64,000 bases of DNA, from assembly GCA_964598565.1 (NCBI GenBank), contig CAZRCG010000002.1:351420-415419 (forward strand), read 5' to 3'. The DNA comes from CAZRCG01 sp964598565 (GTDB lineage Bacteria > Bdellovibrionota > UBA2394). Positions 25,719-33,276 of the stretch are shown here, one piece after another (positions within the stretch are counted from its first letter, which is position 1; each line of letters starts with the position of its first letter). The notes under the pieces are model-generated. The model ran no database searches, was not told the DNA's origin, and was given only the letters and a program-made list of their open reading frames with translations. Both the position numbers and the translations under genes were made by a program.

Positions 25719-25839
25719 CTCTTAGCCGCTTGAGACCTCTTAATCCCGACAAACCATAAAATTTTGTCGCGAGGCGGCTCAGACGGGGCGGTCCGACCAA
25801 AGGGCGGCTTTGCGCCGAACGGCCTCAACCGACGCGTCG

Positions 25840-26550
25840 CTAGCGATAGTCGCCCAGCCAGGCCATGGCGATGGCTCCAGCCTGAGCAACATTCAAGGAA
25901 TTTACTCCGGGCGCCATCGGAATACGCAGACCCTCATCGCACTGCCTCAACAATGTGGGCGCAATGCCAGAACCTTCGGCCCCCAAAACCATGGCCACTC
26001 GGGGCGGTCGCTCAAACTCATAAAGTGATTGGGAGGCACGGCCGTCGATGGCGATAACACTAAAATCGTCTTGCCGTAGGCGCTCGACCGCGAGTTTTAA
26101 ATTGGAGACTTTGAAAAATTTAACCGCAAACGCCAGCCCTGCCGAAGCTCGAACTGCTGCGGGAGTCACGGATACACTGCGCTCTCGCTCATGAACAATC
26201 GAGCCGAATCCAAAAGCTGCCGCCGACCGCACGAGTGCACCCAAGTTCTGAGGATCTTCTAAATGATTGAGGAGTAAAACTCTCTCACGAGGGAGCCATT
26301 GTGCCGAATTAAAATCATGATAAAAATCATGTCGACAGGAGAACCACAAACCCTGATGGTTTTGATCTTTAAGGAACGGAGGAACTTGGCCTTTTCGCTC
26401 CACGGCCACCGTAAATTTGGCCCGTCTCACCGTATCATTCGCCCAACGCTCCGTTTCACTATTTAAAACAGAAACGCGTGAGATCCGAACGTTGCGGCTT
26501 AAGGCTTCTTCGAAAATATGTCGTCCATAGAAAACTGGATCTCGCTCCAT
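25840..26550 (-). CDS. rlmB: TrmH/SpoU-family RNA 2'-O-methyltransferase, RlmB-like
   Basis: The 236-residue protein has a short N-terminal substrate-binding domain (VFYGRHIFEEALSRN) and a SPOUT methyltransferase domain with motif 1 DPQNLGALVRSAAAFGFGSI, motif 2 VAMVLGAEGSGIAPTLL and motif 3 RIPMAPGVNSLNVAQAGAIA. These form the trefoil-knot S-adenosylmethionine site. RlmB methylates G2251 of 23S rRNA in E. coli; close paralogues act on tRNA or other rRNA sites, so the exact target is inferred. It overlaps the end of pyrF by 52 bp, an unusually long overlap. Confidence 0.85.
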   Translation of the reverse strand: MERDPVFYGRHIFEEALSRNVRISRVSVLNSETERWANDTVRRAKFTVAVERKGQVPPFLKDQNHQGLWFSCRHDFYHDFNSAQWLPRERVLLLNHLEDPQNLGALVRSAAAFGFGSIVHERERSVSVTPAAVRASAGLAFAVKFFKVSNLKLAVERLRQDDFSVIAIDGRASQSLYEFERPPRVAMVLGAEGSGIAPTLLRQCDEGLRIPMAPGVNSLNVAQAGAIAMAWLGDYR

Positions 26551-27206
26551 GTTTTACCCCAATCGCTTGCTGCGGTTAGCGCTCGACCCAAGACAGCATA
26601 GGTGGCACCCGCTTTAAACACTTCACTAAAAGTTGCAACCCTCTTTTGATCTTGATGCGATGTATCTCCCGCCAAACGAACGCCAGGCACAACCAACACG
26701 GCATCTAAAGACTGCTCGCGCAGAGAGGCCACCTCTAAGGGTGAGCAGACCAAACCACGAATACCCGACTGCAACGCCAGCCGGCCTAAACTCTCCACCT
26801 GACTTGCCATATCACGACCACAACCAAGATCGGCCAAATCACTGGCCTCAAGGCTCGTTAATACTGTTACAGCACAAACTGTCTGTGCAGAGGATTGTAA
26901 CTTCGCCGCCGCCTCTAACATGGCTCGCCCTCCTGATGCATGCACCGTTAGTAAGTCGACGCCACTGTGAAACGCCGCTTCAACAGATTTTTTTACGGTA
27001 TTGGGAATATCGTGAAACTTAAGATCTAAAAACACCTTCACGCCCTCGTCCTTGAAATACTTCACAATTTGGGGACCTTCGTGAGTGAACAAGACAGAGC
27101 CCACTTTGACGCCCCAAATCTCGTTCTTTAATCGAGAGACCCATAGTTTGGCTTCTGCCACGGATCCATCTAACGCTAAAATGAGAGGCCATCGATTGGT
27201 GCTCAT
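26499..27206 (-). CDS. pyrF: Orotidine 5'-phosphate decarboxylase
   Basis: The 235-residue TIM-barrel enzyme makes UMP from OMP. It has LILALDGS at the first strand, the catalytic DxKxxD array in VFLDLKFHDIPNTVKKS, a TVHASGG strand and the phosphate-binding end VPGVRLAGDTSHQDQKRVAT. The length is right for the bacterial family. It is transcribed with rlmB and divergently from the 27273 gene, sharing a 66-bp promoter region. Confidence 0.94.
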   Translation of the reverse strand: MSTNRWPLILALDGSVAEAKLWVSRLKNEIWGVKVGSVLFTHEGPQIVKYFKDEGVKVFLDLKFHDIPNTVKKSVEAAFHSGVDLLTVHASGGRAMLEAAAKLQSSAQTVCAVTVLTSLEASDLADLGCGRDMASQVESLGRLALQSGIRGLVCSPLEVASLREQSLDAVLVVPGVRLAGDTSHQDQKRVATFSEVFKAGATYAVLGRALTAASDWGKTWSEIQFSMDDIFSKKP

Positions 27207-27236
27207 GTCTCACCATTTTTACTTTGAAATTCACTA

Positions 27237-27266
27237 CCCTGCGTCACAAGATCCAGGTGTTACAAT
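27237..27266 (+). promoter_or_regulatory. Promoter of the 27273 operon, probably giving a leaderless mRNA
   Basis: TACAAT at 27261-27266 ends exactly six bases before the GTG start at 27273, so the expected transcription start falls on or beside the start codon. No Shine-Dalgarno sequence is present. The 10-mer CCCTGCGTCA at 27237-27246, at the -35 distance, recurs 25 bp upstream of the TACAAT before the 33277 gene. Confidence 0.45.
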
Positions 27267-27272
27267 AGCCAA

Positions 27273-28490
27273 GTGAGTCTGTCTGTAGGAAACTTCCAGG
27301 AATTCCTGCAAAAACGAAAGGTCCGCCTCGACCTCGAGAACGCCAAAGCTCATTTTGACGACGGAACTGACAAACCAATTTCATTGGATCAATGGCCTCT
27401 TCTTCTTTTTCTTAACGGTCTCGGTTTCTCGGATATTCACTTGTTTGAACCCAGCCCTCAGGATCTCGAAAAATGGCTATTGAGACTCAACGATCTCGAA
27501 CAAACCTATATCCATGATCCCGAAAGTCTCGATCAGGAGGCCATCATCTGGGGAGCGTATGATGATCAAGGCCAAGAAATTATTCGCTGCGATCGCTCTA
27601 TCAAGGACAAGCCCGAGCGACTTTTTTCGGTAAACTCAACGATTCCACCTCTGGCGGCACCCCTGAATATGCCATCCGATTTAGTAGCCCGATTCGCACA
27701 GGAGCTGCGACAAGAAGGGCCTTTGCATTTGCTTCGACGCTTTGTGGTGATTGTGAAAGAATTTCTCGGCGTTGAAACACCCGAACCTATTGCCGAGAAA
27801 CTTATTATGCGGGCTATTCGCTTGAGCTGCGAGTGGGAACAACTAGAATTGGCGGTCGACCTCATTCGCAGCCAGCCACGTCTCTGGGAGAAAATCCTTC
27901 AACAGGACGATCGTGTCTTTGAAATTCTGCAACTACTTGATCCCAAGCCCCAAGATCTTTTGACTTGGTCTCAGCTGTTTCATGGACTTCAGGCAGAATC
28001 AATTGTCTCACTTTGTTTGAAAGCTCGAGGCCATGCCACTGAAAACAGAGCATTAAAACTGCTTCACTATCGTTGTCTTCGCCAGCCCGCGGACTTTTTT
28101 GATTGCGCACTCAAGGGTGATTTTATGACGAAGCGACTTCTACTACCGTCATTGTATCCCTCGTGGACAGCGAACCATTATCCGTCGATATGGCAGAAAG
28201 TTCGCGACTCACTTCAGAGCGAAGATTGTCTTGAAGATTGGTTACAAGTTCTGTTGCATCTTGATGAGCCTCAAGCCCTACGCGATATCACTACTTACTT
28301 TTTCTCGTCTCGATTATTTTCAAAACGGCCAAAAGCCGAACAACAAATGGACATCATTCGAATCCTCTTGCGGTACAGCCCCAAAGCTCTGCTGAGCGCA
28401 TGGCCCAAGCTTATGAAGGGCATTATTCGAGGGCATAGGCATAAAGCACAAACCCTGATGGACGGCTACCTAAAGCGAGGTCATCGCTGA
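27273..28490 (+). CDS. Helical hypothetical protein, first gene of an HD-GYP operon
   Basis: I do not recognise a family for this 405-residue protein. It has no signal peptide or membrane segment. It is rich in Leu and appears to be a chain of helix pairs through about residues 130-400, such as LLTWSQLFHGLQAESIVSL and LEDWLQVLLHLDEPQALRDI, like an armadillo/HEAT-type scaffold. The start is GTG at 27273. One base separates its stop from the HD-GYP gene, so the two products are probably made together and may act in the same cyclic-di-GMP process. Confidence 0.75.
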   Translation: MSLSVGNFQEFLQKRKVRLDLENAKAHFDDGTDKPISLDQWPLLLFLNGLGFSDIHLFEPSPQDLEKWLLRLNDLEQTYIHDPESLDQEAIIWGAYDDQGQEIIRCDRSIKDKPERLFSVNSTIPPLAAPLNMPSDLVARFAQELRQEGPLHLLRRFVVIVKEFLGVETPEPIAEKLIMRAIRLSCEWEQLELAVDLIRSQPRLWEKILQQDDRVFEILQLLDPKPQDLLTWSQLFHGLQAESIVSLCLKARGHATENRALKLLHYRCLRQPADFFDCALKGDFMTKRLLLPSLYPSWTANHYPSIWQKVRDSLQSEDCLEDWLQVLLHLDEPQALRDITTYFFSSRLFSKRPKAEQQMDIIRILLRYSPKALLSAWPKLMKGIIRGHRHKAQTLMDGYLKRGHR

Positions 28491-28491
28491 G

Positions 28492-29328
28492 ATGCATAGA
28501 ATTAAGAAAGACATTGCGCCCTATCTCGGAAGCGAACTCGAGAACTATACCAAAGAGATTCTTTTGCTCAAAAAATTGAGAAGTCACGATGAGTATACCT
28601 ATCTTCATTCTCTCAATGTGACACAAATCTCCATAGGTCTTGGTGTGCGTTTAGGCTTTTCTCCAAAAGAACTTAAAGACCTCGCCTGGGCAGCCCTTCT
28701 CCACGACATTGGGAAGATATCGATTCCCCTCAATTTATTGAACAAACCCTCTTCATTTTCATCGGTCGAACTAAAGACAATGAAATCTCACCCTTGGGCG
28801 GCACTTTTAGAACTTGTTGACGAAACCGAAGTCACCCTTGGCGATGTTCTCAATTTTGTACCTGCTTTCGAACATCATCAACGCTATGATCTGCTGGGCT
28901 ATCCTGACGTCGGCCAGAAGATTAGACTGCATCCGTTTAGCCGCATCATCGCCATTGCAGACACGTTTGATGCGATGACGTCCGACCGAATTTACCATCG
29001 ACGTATTCTACCCGATATTGCCCTGAAGATTATGTCCCAAGGATTCGGTTCCATATTCGACCCTATTGCCCTGCATGCTTTCATCTCTACGATGGGAGCC
29101 TACCCTGTCACATCCGTTGTACGACTTTCCGACCAAACGCTAGCCGTCGTTGTGGCCTATAAAGACAACAGTGAAATGGATCGCCCTATCGTCATTAGAG
29201 TCAACGACTCCGATAAAACTCCCTTAAATTTGATGCTTGCGGAAAACAAACATTTGAAAATTGTAAAATCTGAGTTTCCAGAAGATCATGGATTGCGAGT
29301 GTCGGATTTCTTGAAAGCGAATCTATGA
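28492..29328 (+). CDS. HD-GYP domain protein with an altered HHE motif
   Basis: The 278-residue cytosolic protein is almost wholly an HD-GYP domain, the family of metal-dependent cyclic-di-GMP phosphodiesterases. Visible are H39, the HD pair at 71-72 in LLHDIGKISIP, H100, HH at 128-129 and GYP at 136-138. The usual HHExxDGxGYP is here HHQRYDLLGYP, replacing the metal-ligand Glu by Gln and Asp-Gly by Asp-Leu, so activity may be changed or lost. IADTFDAMTSDRIYH, a normal downstream motif, is intact. No sensory domain is attached. It overlaps the next gene by four bases (ATGA). Confidence 0.88.
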   Translation: MHRIKKDIAPYLGSELENYTKEILLLKKLRSHDEYTYLHSLNVTQISIGLGVRLGFSPKELKDLAWAALLHDIGKISIPLNLLNKPSSFSSVELKTMKSHPWAALLELVDETEVTLGDVLNFVPAFEHHQRYDLLGYPDVGQKIRLHPFSRIIAIADTFDAMTSDRIYHRRILPDIALKIMSQGFGSIFDPIALHAFISTMGAYPVTSVVRLSDQTLAVVVAYKDNSEMDRPIVIRVNDSDKTPLNLMLAENKHLKIVKSEFPEDHGLRVSDFLKANL

Positions 29329-31403
29329 GAGTTCAGTGCAGTCAGTGCGGGAAGGTTTTTGAAGTTCCCGCCACGCAAACCAACCGGGCTCTAAAATGCG
29401 TATGTAAGAATATTTTTATCGCACAGCCTATGATGGAAGAGGTCAAAGTAGAATCGCCAGAGACCCCCGATAAAGGCAGTGGCCCTTGGAAAGAATTGGG
29501 CAATACTCGTGAATTTGTAAAACGCTATCAGACGTCTGAAACGCCGCACGAGTCAGACGACGCCACAGTAACAACAGCGACATCAGATAGTGAAATTGCG
29601 AAACATATTTCACTATTAAAGGCGCGTCGAATTTCTCAGGAGATCCCAAAAGAAGATAACCCCTCCCCTCAAATTTTGAGAAATCATGATTTTGAGATCG
29701 AACTTGATCAGCGCCAAGAACCAACACCGAAAGATGCGACATCAAAGGCAACTCCTGACGAAGCGGATTCAACAGAGGAGTTTTTTACATCGCGACTCGA
29801 CAATTCTCCTTCGATCGATGAGGCCAAAGAACGAGTTTCGAGCAAAGATAAATCTCCTAATACTGAAAGCCGATCGGCGCCTAGGGAAGCGGCCAAGCCT
29901 AAGCCCAACCCTAAAATAGCCACGTCAATCGTAAGCTTGTCGAATCCCATGAAAATATGGATTATTGCCGGGGGCCTTCTTGTTATCATTGGCTTTTTGG
30001 GAAGCCTCATTTATTTGTGGACGCGACCTAAAGCTGAAGAAGTGGTTCAGGTCGACCCATATCTCAACAAACTAATTGGCTCTCCAAAAAATACAACGAA
30101 CGAGAATAAGCCGATGTCTATTGCCAAATCTTCGCCTTCATCAGGCTCGCTAAATCCAAACGACCAGAACGCTCGACCAGCCGCTGATAAACAAGAGGTT
30201 GCCTCGCCCTCAAGACACCCAAAAAAGGCGGATGACCTAGAATCCATTCTTCCTGCTTATATGGCGGGTGATTTTCAAGAGGCTATTCGACTTTTTCAGT
30301 CTATAAAAGTTCCGTCCCCTGAGGCAAAATCTATTTACTTTGAATCTCTCTTGCAACGTGCTGGTGACAACAGTACCAGAATTAGGCAAGTTCTACGACA
30401 GGTCGAGGACGAACTCAGAATTCATCCGTCTTCGCCAGATCTGATGCGATCGAAGGCTTTTGCACTTTTGCAGTTGGCCACCGATAATATTTCCATTCGA
30501 GTACCAAGAGAATTGCTCATGAGTCTTTCTCAAACGCATCCCTTTGATCCTCTCATATTTGCCTACTTAGGAATGCTTTATGCTCGAGTGGGTGAAGTGA
30601 AATTGACGCGTGCTCCTTGGGACCGCGCGCTGAGTATCGAGCCTCATCTTTTATGGCTCATCGAACTACAAAAAGATTATTTCTTTGAAGTTGGTGAGCC
30701 TGAGGAGGCCCTTCGAGTGGTGCTGAAGCTGGTGGAAAAGGCCGGCCAGGAGGCGCGTGGCTACAGATTAGCCGGGGATATTCGGCTGGCTCAGGGTCAA
30801 ACAGATAAGGGAATTGAATTGCTTCAGAAATCTCTGGAGTATCATGAAGACAGCGAAACGCGCCTGAAACTGGCCGAGGCGCTGGTAGATAAAGATCCAA
30901 ACTTAGCACTTACCCATGTGACTAAAGTTTTAGATCGGAAAGCTCGGACCAACGCTTCTCAAAAAATTGAAGCGCAACGATTGTCGGCTCGCTTACATTG
31001 TAAACTAGGCAACGCTCAACTCGGAAGTAAGGCCTATGCATCTTTGCTTCGTCAGAAACGGTTGAAACAGTATGCGGCTGAGAAGGCTGATTGTGAGTAT
31101 CAAGGAGGTCTTTTAGTATCGGCCACCGAAAGCTATGAAGAAGCTCTAAAACTCGATGCCAATAACGCCGAGCTTTGGGTTCGCTACAGTCGTGTCTTAT
31201 TGAAACGAAAAAGAATAAAGGCCTCCATTGAAGCGTCTCGAAGATCATTAAAAATTAAGGAAAGCGATAGTGCCCATACAGCGGCCGCACTCGCTCTTAT
31301 TGCCGATCAAAAAACGAGCGAAGCTAAAGCCCATATTCGAAGGGCGCTTCAACTAAATCCAAAAAATGTCGAGGCTCTCGCCCTGAGAAAAAAGGTTAAA
31401 TAG
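29325..31403 (+). CDS. Zinc-ribbon, single-membrane-span TPR protein
   Basis: The 692-residue protein starts with an MJ0042-like zinc ribbon (MRVQCSQCGKVFEVP, then CVC at 25-27; the second pair is CxC, not CxxC). Next come a long polar linker rich in Ser, Glu and Lys, a membrane segment at about 211-232 (IWIIAGGLLVIIGFLGSLIY) and a large C-terminal region of tetratricopeptide-like repeats (for example HPFDPLIFAYLGMLYARVGE and NPKNVEALALRKK). The layout suggests a cytosolic sensor or adaptor head and a periplasmic TPR platform. It is the third gene of the operon with the HD-GYP protein and converges on the symporter gene with an 8-bp overlap. Confidence 0.8.
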   Translation: MRVQCSQCGKVFEVPATQTNRALKCVCKNIFIAQPMMEEVKVESPETPDKGSGPWKELGNTREFVKRYQTSETPHESDDATVTTATSDSEIAKHISLLKARRISQEIPKEDNPSPQILRNHDFEIELDQRQEPTPKDATSKATPDEADSTEEFFTSRLDNSPSIDEAKERVSSKDKSPNTESRSAPREAAKPKPNPKIATSIVSLSNPMKIWIIAGGLLVIIGFLGSLIYLWTRPKAEEVVQVDPYLNKLIGSPKNTTNENKPMSIAKSSPSSGSLNPNDQNARPAADKQEVASPSRHPKKADDLESILPAYMAGDFQEAIRLFQSIKVPSPEAKSIYFESLLQRAGDNSTRIRQVLRQVEDELRIHPSSPDLMRSKAFALLQLATDNISIRVPRELLMSLSQTHPFDPLIFAYLGMLYARVGEVKLTRAPWDRALSIEPHLLWLIELQKDYFFEVGEPEEALRVVLKLVEKAGQEARGYRLAGDIRLAQGQTDKGIELLQKSLEYHEDSETRLKLAEALVDKDPNLALTHVTKVLDRKARTNASQKIEAQRLSARLHCKLGNAQLGSKAYASLLRQKRLKQYAAEKADCEYQGGLLVSATESYEEALKLDANNAELWVRYSRVLLKRKRIKASIEASRRSLKIKESDSAHTAAALALIADQKTSEAKAHIRRALQLNPKNVEALALRKKVK

Positions 31404-32826
31404 AAATTCTCCACAGACCTGTAAGTGCCAAGACCAATCCGGTAGCAACAATACCAATATAGAGTTCATCCACCGAACCATAGAAGTTCGCCAATTCCGA
31501 GAACCTCCAATAGGTCACAGCTATCGCTCCCATAACAGTCGCTAAACAAAATTGTAGATCGGATATTTTCTTTGGAAAGAAAAATCCCACCATCATAGGT
31601 AATAGCAAACAAGCCGCCGCATAAGTTCCAAGAGTTTTCCAGATATGCTTGATATCTCCTGAGAAGCAGGAGGCAATGCCTATAGAAATAAGTGAAACCA
31701 GCATCAGACTCACATGTCTGTGAAACTTAGAGTACTTCCATTTTTTTGGAGCAAGATCATAAGACAGAGACGAGCTTGCAATGAGCAGAAAGGAATCTAG
31801 CGTTGAAGCGATGGTTGCAAATATTCCGGCCAAGAAAAACCCTCGCAGCCCTTCGGGCAACAACTGCAAGCTATACGTCAAATACGCCAGGCCCGACTCT
31901 GTCGATGGAATGACGGCTCGTGCGTACAGACCTCCTGCCGTAGTGCAGACATCAAACAGAATCCAGACTGCTGTGGAGATCAAAATACCTCGGCGAGCTG
32001 TTTTTTCCGTCGCAGCGGCGAAGCAACGCTGATAGAAATTTGGATCCACTAAAGTGGCAAGCGCGATGAAGCCCCACACCAGGGTCTCAGCGAGACTCTG
32101 CCCCCCGAGCCACTCAAAATGGGTAGCTGGTAATCGACTTTGCAGAAAGTCCCAACCCCCAAACTGGGCATAAGACAGAAACGCCACCAAGGCGACAGAA
32201 CTGCACATGATGAAAAATTGAAAAAGATCCGAGAATACATCGGCTCGAAAACCTCCCGCAAATGAGTAAATCACCACTAAGCTGGTGCCCAAGATCATAT
32301 GAAAGAGAAGGTCCCCTCCAAACAACGACTGAAAAAGTAGCCCCATGCTCACCACATAGGCAACAGGCACACAATTGAAGAAATTAAATACTGCCGAAAC
32401 CTTTGCAGATCGGGGGCCGAAAATCTGCCCGGTGAGTTCAGGCAAAGTGACCGCAGAGTAACGACGAATTTTTGCGACGAGAACAAAGGCCATAAACAAA
32501 TAAGTCGCGTACCAAAATACACCTTGGGTCAAAAAGTTGAAAATACCGTGATCGAACGCAATTTGGGTCACGCCAAAAATTCCGCCATACCAAGTGGCGA
32601 CGAGGGTGGCTACAAAGAGCGGTAGCGTCAATCGGCGGCTCATAATCATGGCGTCTAAAAATGATTCTTTTTCCTCATTTGCAATCTTTGAGGAGCCAAA
32701 GGCTTGTTTCCGGAGCCACTGCCCATAGACAATCGTCAAGACCGTCCCCAATAGGCAAAGGCCGAATACCAACCAGTCCCAGCGACTTAAAACAGAGATA
32801 AATGAAAAAGAGGATTTAAAAGGCAT
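31396..32826 (-). CDS. Sodium:solute symporter under TPP riboswitch control; probable thiamine or precursor importer
   Basis: The 476-residue protein has about 13 hydrophobic segments and sodium:solute symporter (SSSF) features: YSFAGGFRADVFSDLFQFFI and, later, GIFATIASTLDSFLLIASSS, which matches the region holding the second sodium site. The start is the ATG at 32826, preceded by GGGAG at a spacing of five; the frame is open upstream only because it runs through the riboswitch. Riboswitch control indicates that the cargo is thiamine, HMP or a related precursor, as predicted for the ThiV branch of this family. No thiamine biosynthesis gene lies beside it. Confidence 0.88.
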   Translation of the reverse strand: MPFKSSFSFISVLSRWDWLVFGLCLLGTVLTIVYGQWLRKQAFGSSKIANEEKESFLDAMIMSRRLTLPLFVATLVATWYGGIFGVTQIAFDHGIFNFLTQGVFWYATYLFMAFVLVAKIRRYSAVTLPELTGQIFGPRSAKVSAVFNFFNCVPVAYVVSMGLLFQSLFGGDLLFHMILGTSLVVIYSFAGGFRADVFSDLFQFFIMCSSVALVAFLSYAQFGGWDFLQSRLPATHFEWLGGQSLAETLVWGFIALATLVDPNFYQRCFAAATEKTARRGILISTAVWILFDVCTTAGGLYARAVIPSTESGLAYLTYSLQLLPEGLRGFFLAGIFATIASTLDSFLLIASSSLSYDLAPKKWKYSKFHRHVSLMLVSLISIGIASCFSGDIKHIWKTLGTYAAACLLLPMMVGFFFPKKISDLQFCLATVMGAIAVTYWRFSELANFYGSVDELYIGIVATGLVLALTGLWRISI

Positions 32827-32830
32827 AGAC

Positions 32831-32931
32831 GCTCCCTTCGCTGGCATGACCCAGATCAGGTTATACGGGTTTAATCTCAGCCCTCGTTCTCCCCGCCTAC
32901 CTCCAAAGGTATGCGGAATAAGGCACCCCGG
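32831..32931 (-). promoter_or_regulatory. TPP riboswitch (THI element)
   Basis: On the minus strand the conserved THI-box parts follow in order: CGGGGTGCC (32930-32922), GGCTGAGA (32882-32875), ACCCGT with AACCTGATCTGGGTCATGCC after it, and CAGCGAAGGGAGC ending near 32831. The aptamer's last conserved strand contains the GGGAG ribosome-binding site (32836-32832) of the symporter gene. TPP binding should therefore hide the ribosome-binding site and shut off translation. No separate terminator hairpin is visible between the aptamer and the start codon. Confidence 0.95.
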
Positions 32932-33077
32932 TTTTATGCCCTTATTAAGACAGCCTTTCTTTGAGGTTGGCAAGCGGTCAAAGACTATAATGCGTAGTGG
33001 GCTATGCATCTATTTCACGGGCTACGAATTCGTATATAAAGACTGAAGCGATTATAGATGCTTAGGCAGGTGCTCCC

Positions 33078-33094
33078 TTGGCACTGCCTTTGCA
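33078..33094 (+). promoter_or_regulatory. Sigma-54 promoter (consensus -24/-12)
   Basis: TTGGCAC-TGCCT-TTGCA matches the sigma-54 consensus at every conserved base, with GG at 33080-33081 and GC at 33092-33093 at the strict ten-base spacing. The predicted +1 is an A at about 33105. Possible enhancer sites lie upstream: the 12-bp palindrome TACGAATTCGTA (33023-33034, about 76 bp upstream of +1) and the inverted pair GCATCTAT (33006-33013) and ATAGATGC (33054-33061). No protein gene begins before the terminator at 33162. Confidence 0.75.
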
Positions 33095-33104
33095 ATATCA
33101 TCTC

Positions 33105-33204
33105 ATCAGTCTTGGCGTAACAACTAAGGCTATACCCCTAACTCTTATTACTCCCTAGGTGCCGTTGTGAGTTTCTCCCTTAACTCACAACGGCCTTTTT
33201 TCTT
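33105..33204 (+). ncRNA. Candidate sigma-54-dependent small RNA, about 100 nt
   Basis: The interval is bounded by a consensus sigma-54 promoter and a perfect intrinsic terminator and contains no plausible reading frame with a ribosome-binding site. Its 5' half is mostly unpaired and includes a pyrimidine-rich stretch (CCCCTAACTCTTATTACTCCC) short of any stable stem; its 3' end is a 12-bp hairpin with a U tract. That layout resembles Hfq-type trans-acting sRNAs, such as the sigma-54-driven Qrr and GlmY RNAs of gammaproteobacteria. No sequence similarity to them is claimed. Targets are unknown. The next gene starts 72 bp after the terminator. Confidence 0.6.
33162..33204 (+). terminator. Intrinsic terminator
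   Basis: CCGTTGTGAGTT (33162-33173) pairs perfectly with AACTCACAACGG (33182-33193) around an eight-base loop, followed by CC and TTTTTTCTTT. There is no protein gene immediately upstream on the plus strand, so it must end a non-coding transcript, most simply the small RNA starting near 33105. Confidence 0.92.
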
Positions 33205-33210
33205 TAGGCC

Positions 33211-33241
33211 CCCTGCGTCAGGAACCTCTCCAAGATACAAT
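33211..33241 (+). promoter_or_regulatory. Probable promoter of the 33277 TPR gene
   Basis: TACAAT at 33236-33241 is a good -10 box and CCCTGCGTCA at 33211-33220 sits at the -35 distance. The same 10-mer occurs at nearly the same distance before the TACAAT of the 27273 operon. The predicted leader is about 30 nt and contains the GGGGAGA ribosome-binding site. Confidence 0.45.
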
Positions 33242-33276
33242 AGAGTAAGAGACCGGGTTTTTTGGGGAGATCATTT

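Noticed and set aside
25748..25770. Stem CGACAAA / TTTGTCG between the DUF5808 gene and rlmB as a bidirectional terminator
   Set aside because: Only seven A/T-rich pairs with a nine-base loop, and no U tract on either strand; too weak to call.
32827..33009. Upstream extension of the symporter reading frame by 61 codons
   Set aside because: The extension runs through the TPP riboswitch. The ATG at 32826 has a Shine-Dalgarno sequence at a good distance and gives a normal family start.
33004..33039. An 11-codon frame (MHLFHGLRIRI) after the TATAAT at 32986, as a leader peptide
   Set aside because: No ribosome-binding site and no attenuator features linked to it; short frames of this size arise by chance.
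33065..33088. Hairpin GGCAGGTGC / GCACTGCC, at first sight a terminator
   Set aside because: No U tract follows. The 3' half is the -24 element of the sigma-54 promoter, so the symmetry is better seen as coincidental or as part of the promoter DNA.
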